14,167 nt of DNA from JANNWF01 sp052390415 (GTDB taxonomy: Bacteria > Pseudomonadota > Gammaproteobacteria > Xanthomonadales > Xanthomonadaceae), in contig JBQTGY010000038.1 in NCBI GenBank assembly GCA_052390415.1, forward strand, positions 1 to 14,167, in the 5' to 3' direction. Both the position numbers and the translations under genes were made by a program. Below are positions 14,030-14,167 of the stretch, one piece after another; the stretch's first letter is position 1, and every line of letters starts with the position of its first letter. Under the pieces are notes generated by a model, which ran no database searches, was not told the DNA's origin, and saw only the letters and a program-made list of their open reading frames with translations.

Positions 14030-14167
14030 TCAGTTCCGCAACGGCTTCCCCGTCGTCAACGTATGCATGATCCGCGCCTGGGTCTTCGGCATCTGCGCCA
14101 AGGCCACGAAGTGCTCGCGCTCCAGACGCAACAGCCATTCTTCGTCCACCAGTGAGCCGCGATCCAC
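14030..14167 (-). CDS. 3-hydroxyacyl-CoA dehydrogenase / enoyl-CoA hydratase, C-terminal end (partial)
   Basis: Only the last 45 codons are in the window, read from the right edge on the minus strand and ending in TGA at 14032-14030. The fragment contains VDEEWLLRLEREHFVALA and finishes TLTTGKPLRN. The LEREhF...kTqaRI...TGKPLRN ending is characteristic of the large FadB/FadN-type 3-hydroxyacyl-CoA dehydrogenases carrying an enoyl-CoA hydratase domain (about 790 residues), which form an operon with a FadA-type thiolase. Position supports this: the thiolase follows 159 bp downstream on the same strand. The protein would perform the hydration and oxidation steps of beta-oxidation ahead of the thiolase. 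Too short for a sure symbol; the identification rests on the C-terminal motif and the neighbour. Confidence 0.75.
   Translation of the reverse strand: MDRGSLVDEEWLLRLEREHFVALAQMPKTQARIMHTLTTGKPLRN

Overview
The window is ordinary chromosomal DNA of a fairly GC-rich gammaproteobacterium. Gene order and protein character point to the Xanthomonadales/Lysobacterales, for example a Rhodanobacteraceae- or Lysobacter-like organism; this placement is inferred from synteny and protein style, not from a search. The evidence is the run pheA-hisC-aroA-cmk-rpsA-ihfB, a lapA-lapB pair directly after ihfB, bifunctional PheA, IHF beta, and GGGATTC heptad repeats in an intergenic spacer.

Layout. Bases 3-4022, plus strand: a tightly overlapped biosynthetic operon made of the 3' end of serA, then pheA, hisC and aroA. 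Each junction overlaps by 1-4 bases, implying translational coupling. Bases 4095-4814: cmk, after a 72-bp gap. A small intrinsic terminator/attenuator and a second hairpin lie in the 169-bp leader before rpsA (4984-6669). A 13-bp hairpin separates rpsA from ihfB (6812-7099). Bases 7250-12600, plus strand: an envelope-polysaccharide operon, lapA-lapB-(WbpL-like transferase)-wbpM-galU, with overlapping start/stop codons as far as wbpM and a 29-bp gap before galU. Bases 12674-14167, minus strand, convergent: a fatty-acid beta-oxidation pair, a fadA-type thiolase and the last 45 codons of a 3-hydroxyacyl-CoA dehydrogenase/enoyl-CoA hydratase.

How the genes work together. The first block feeds serine and aromatic amino acid synthesis (3-phosphoglycerate to serine; PEP + shikimate-3-P to EPSP; chorismate to phenylpyruvate; transamination by a HisC-family enzyme). 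The second is the widespread cmk-rpsA-ihfB information-processing cluster. The third couples LPS-quantity control (LapA/LapB) to undecaprenyl-linked sugar initiation (WbpL-like), UDP-GlcNAc 4,6-dehydration (WbpM) and UDP-glucose supply (GalU). This sits where Pseudomonas aeruginosa keeps its O-antigen cluster, downstream of rpsA-ihfB.

The clearest anomaly is in the thiolase gene. A single in-frame TAG at 13499-13501 replaces the serine codon expected after AGGTE, and an ATG follows at once, so the gene is either a nonsense pseudogene, a sequencing error, or a split/reinitiated thiolase. The second is a 24-bp imperfect inverted repeat built on 7-bp heptads that fills almost the whole spacer between the two beta-oxidation genes. 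I found no tRNA, rRNA, CRISPR array, transposase, or cluster that looks like an undescribed defence or mobile system. No gene-free stretch exceeds about 170 bp.
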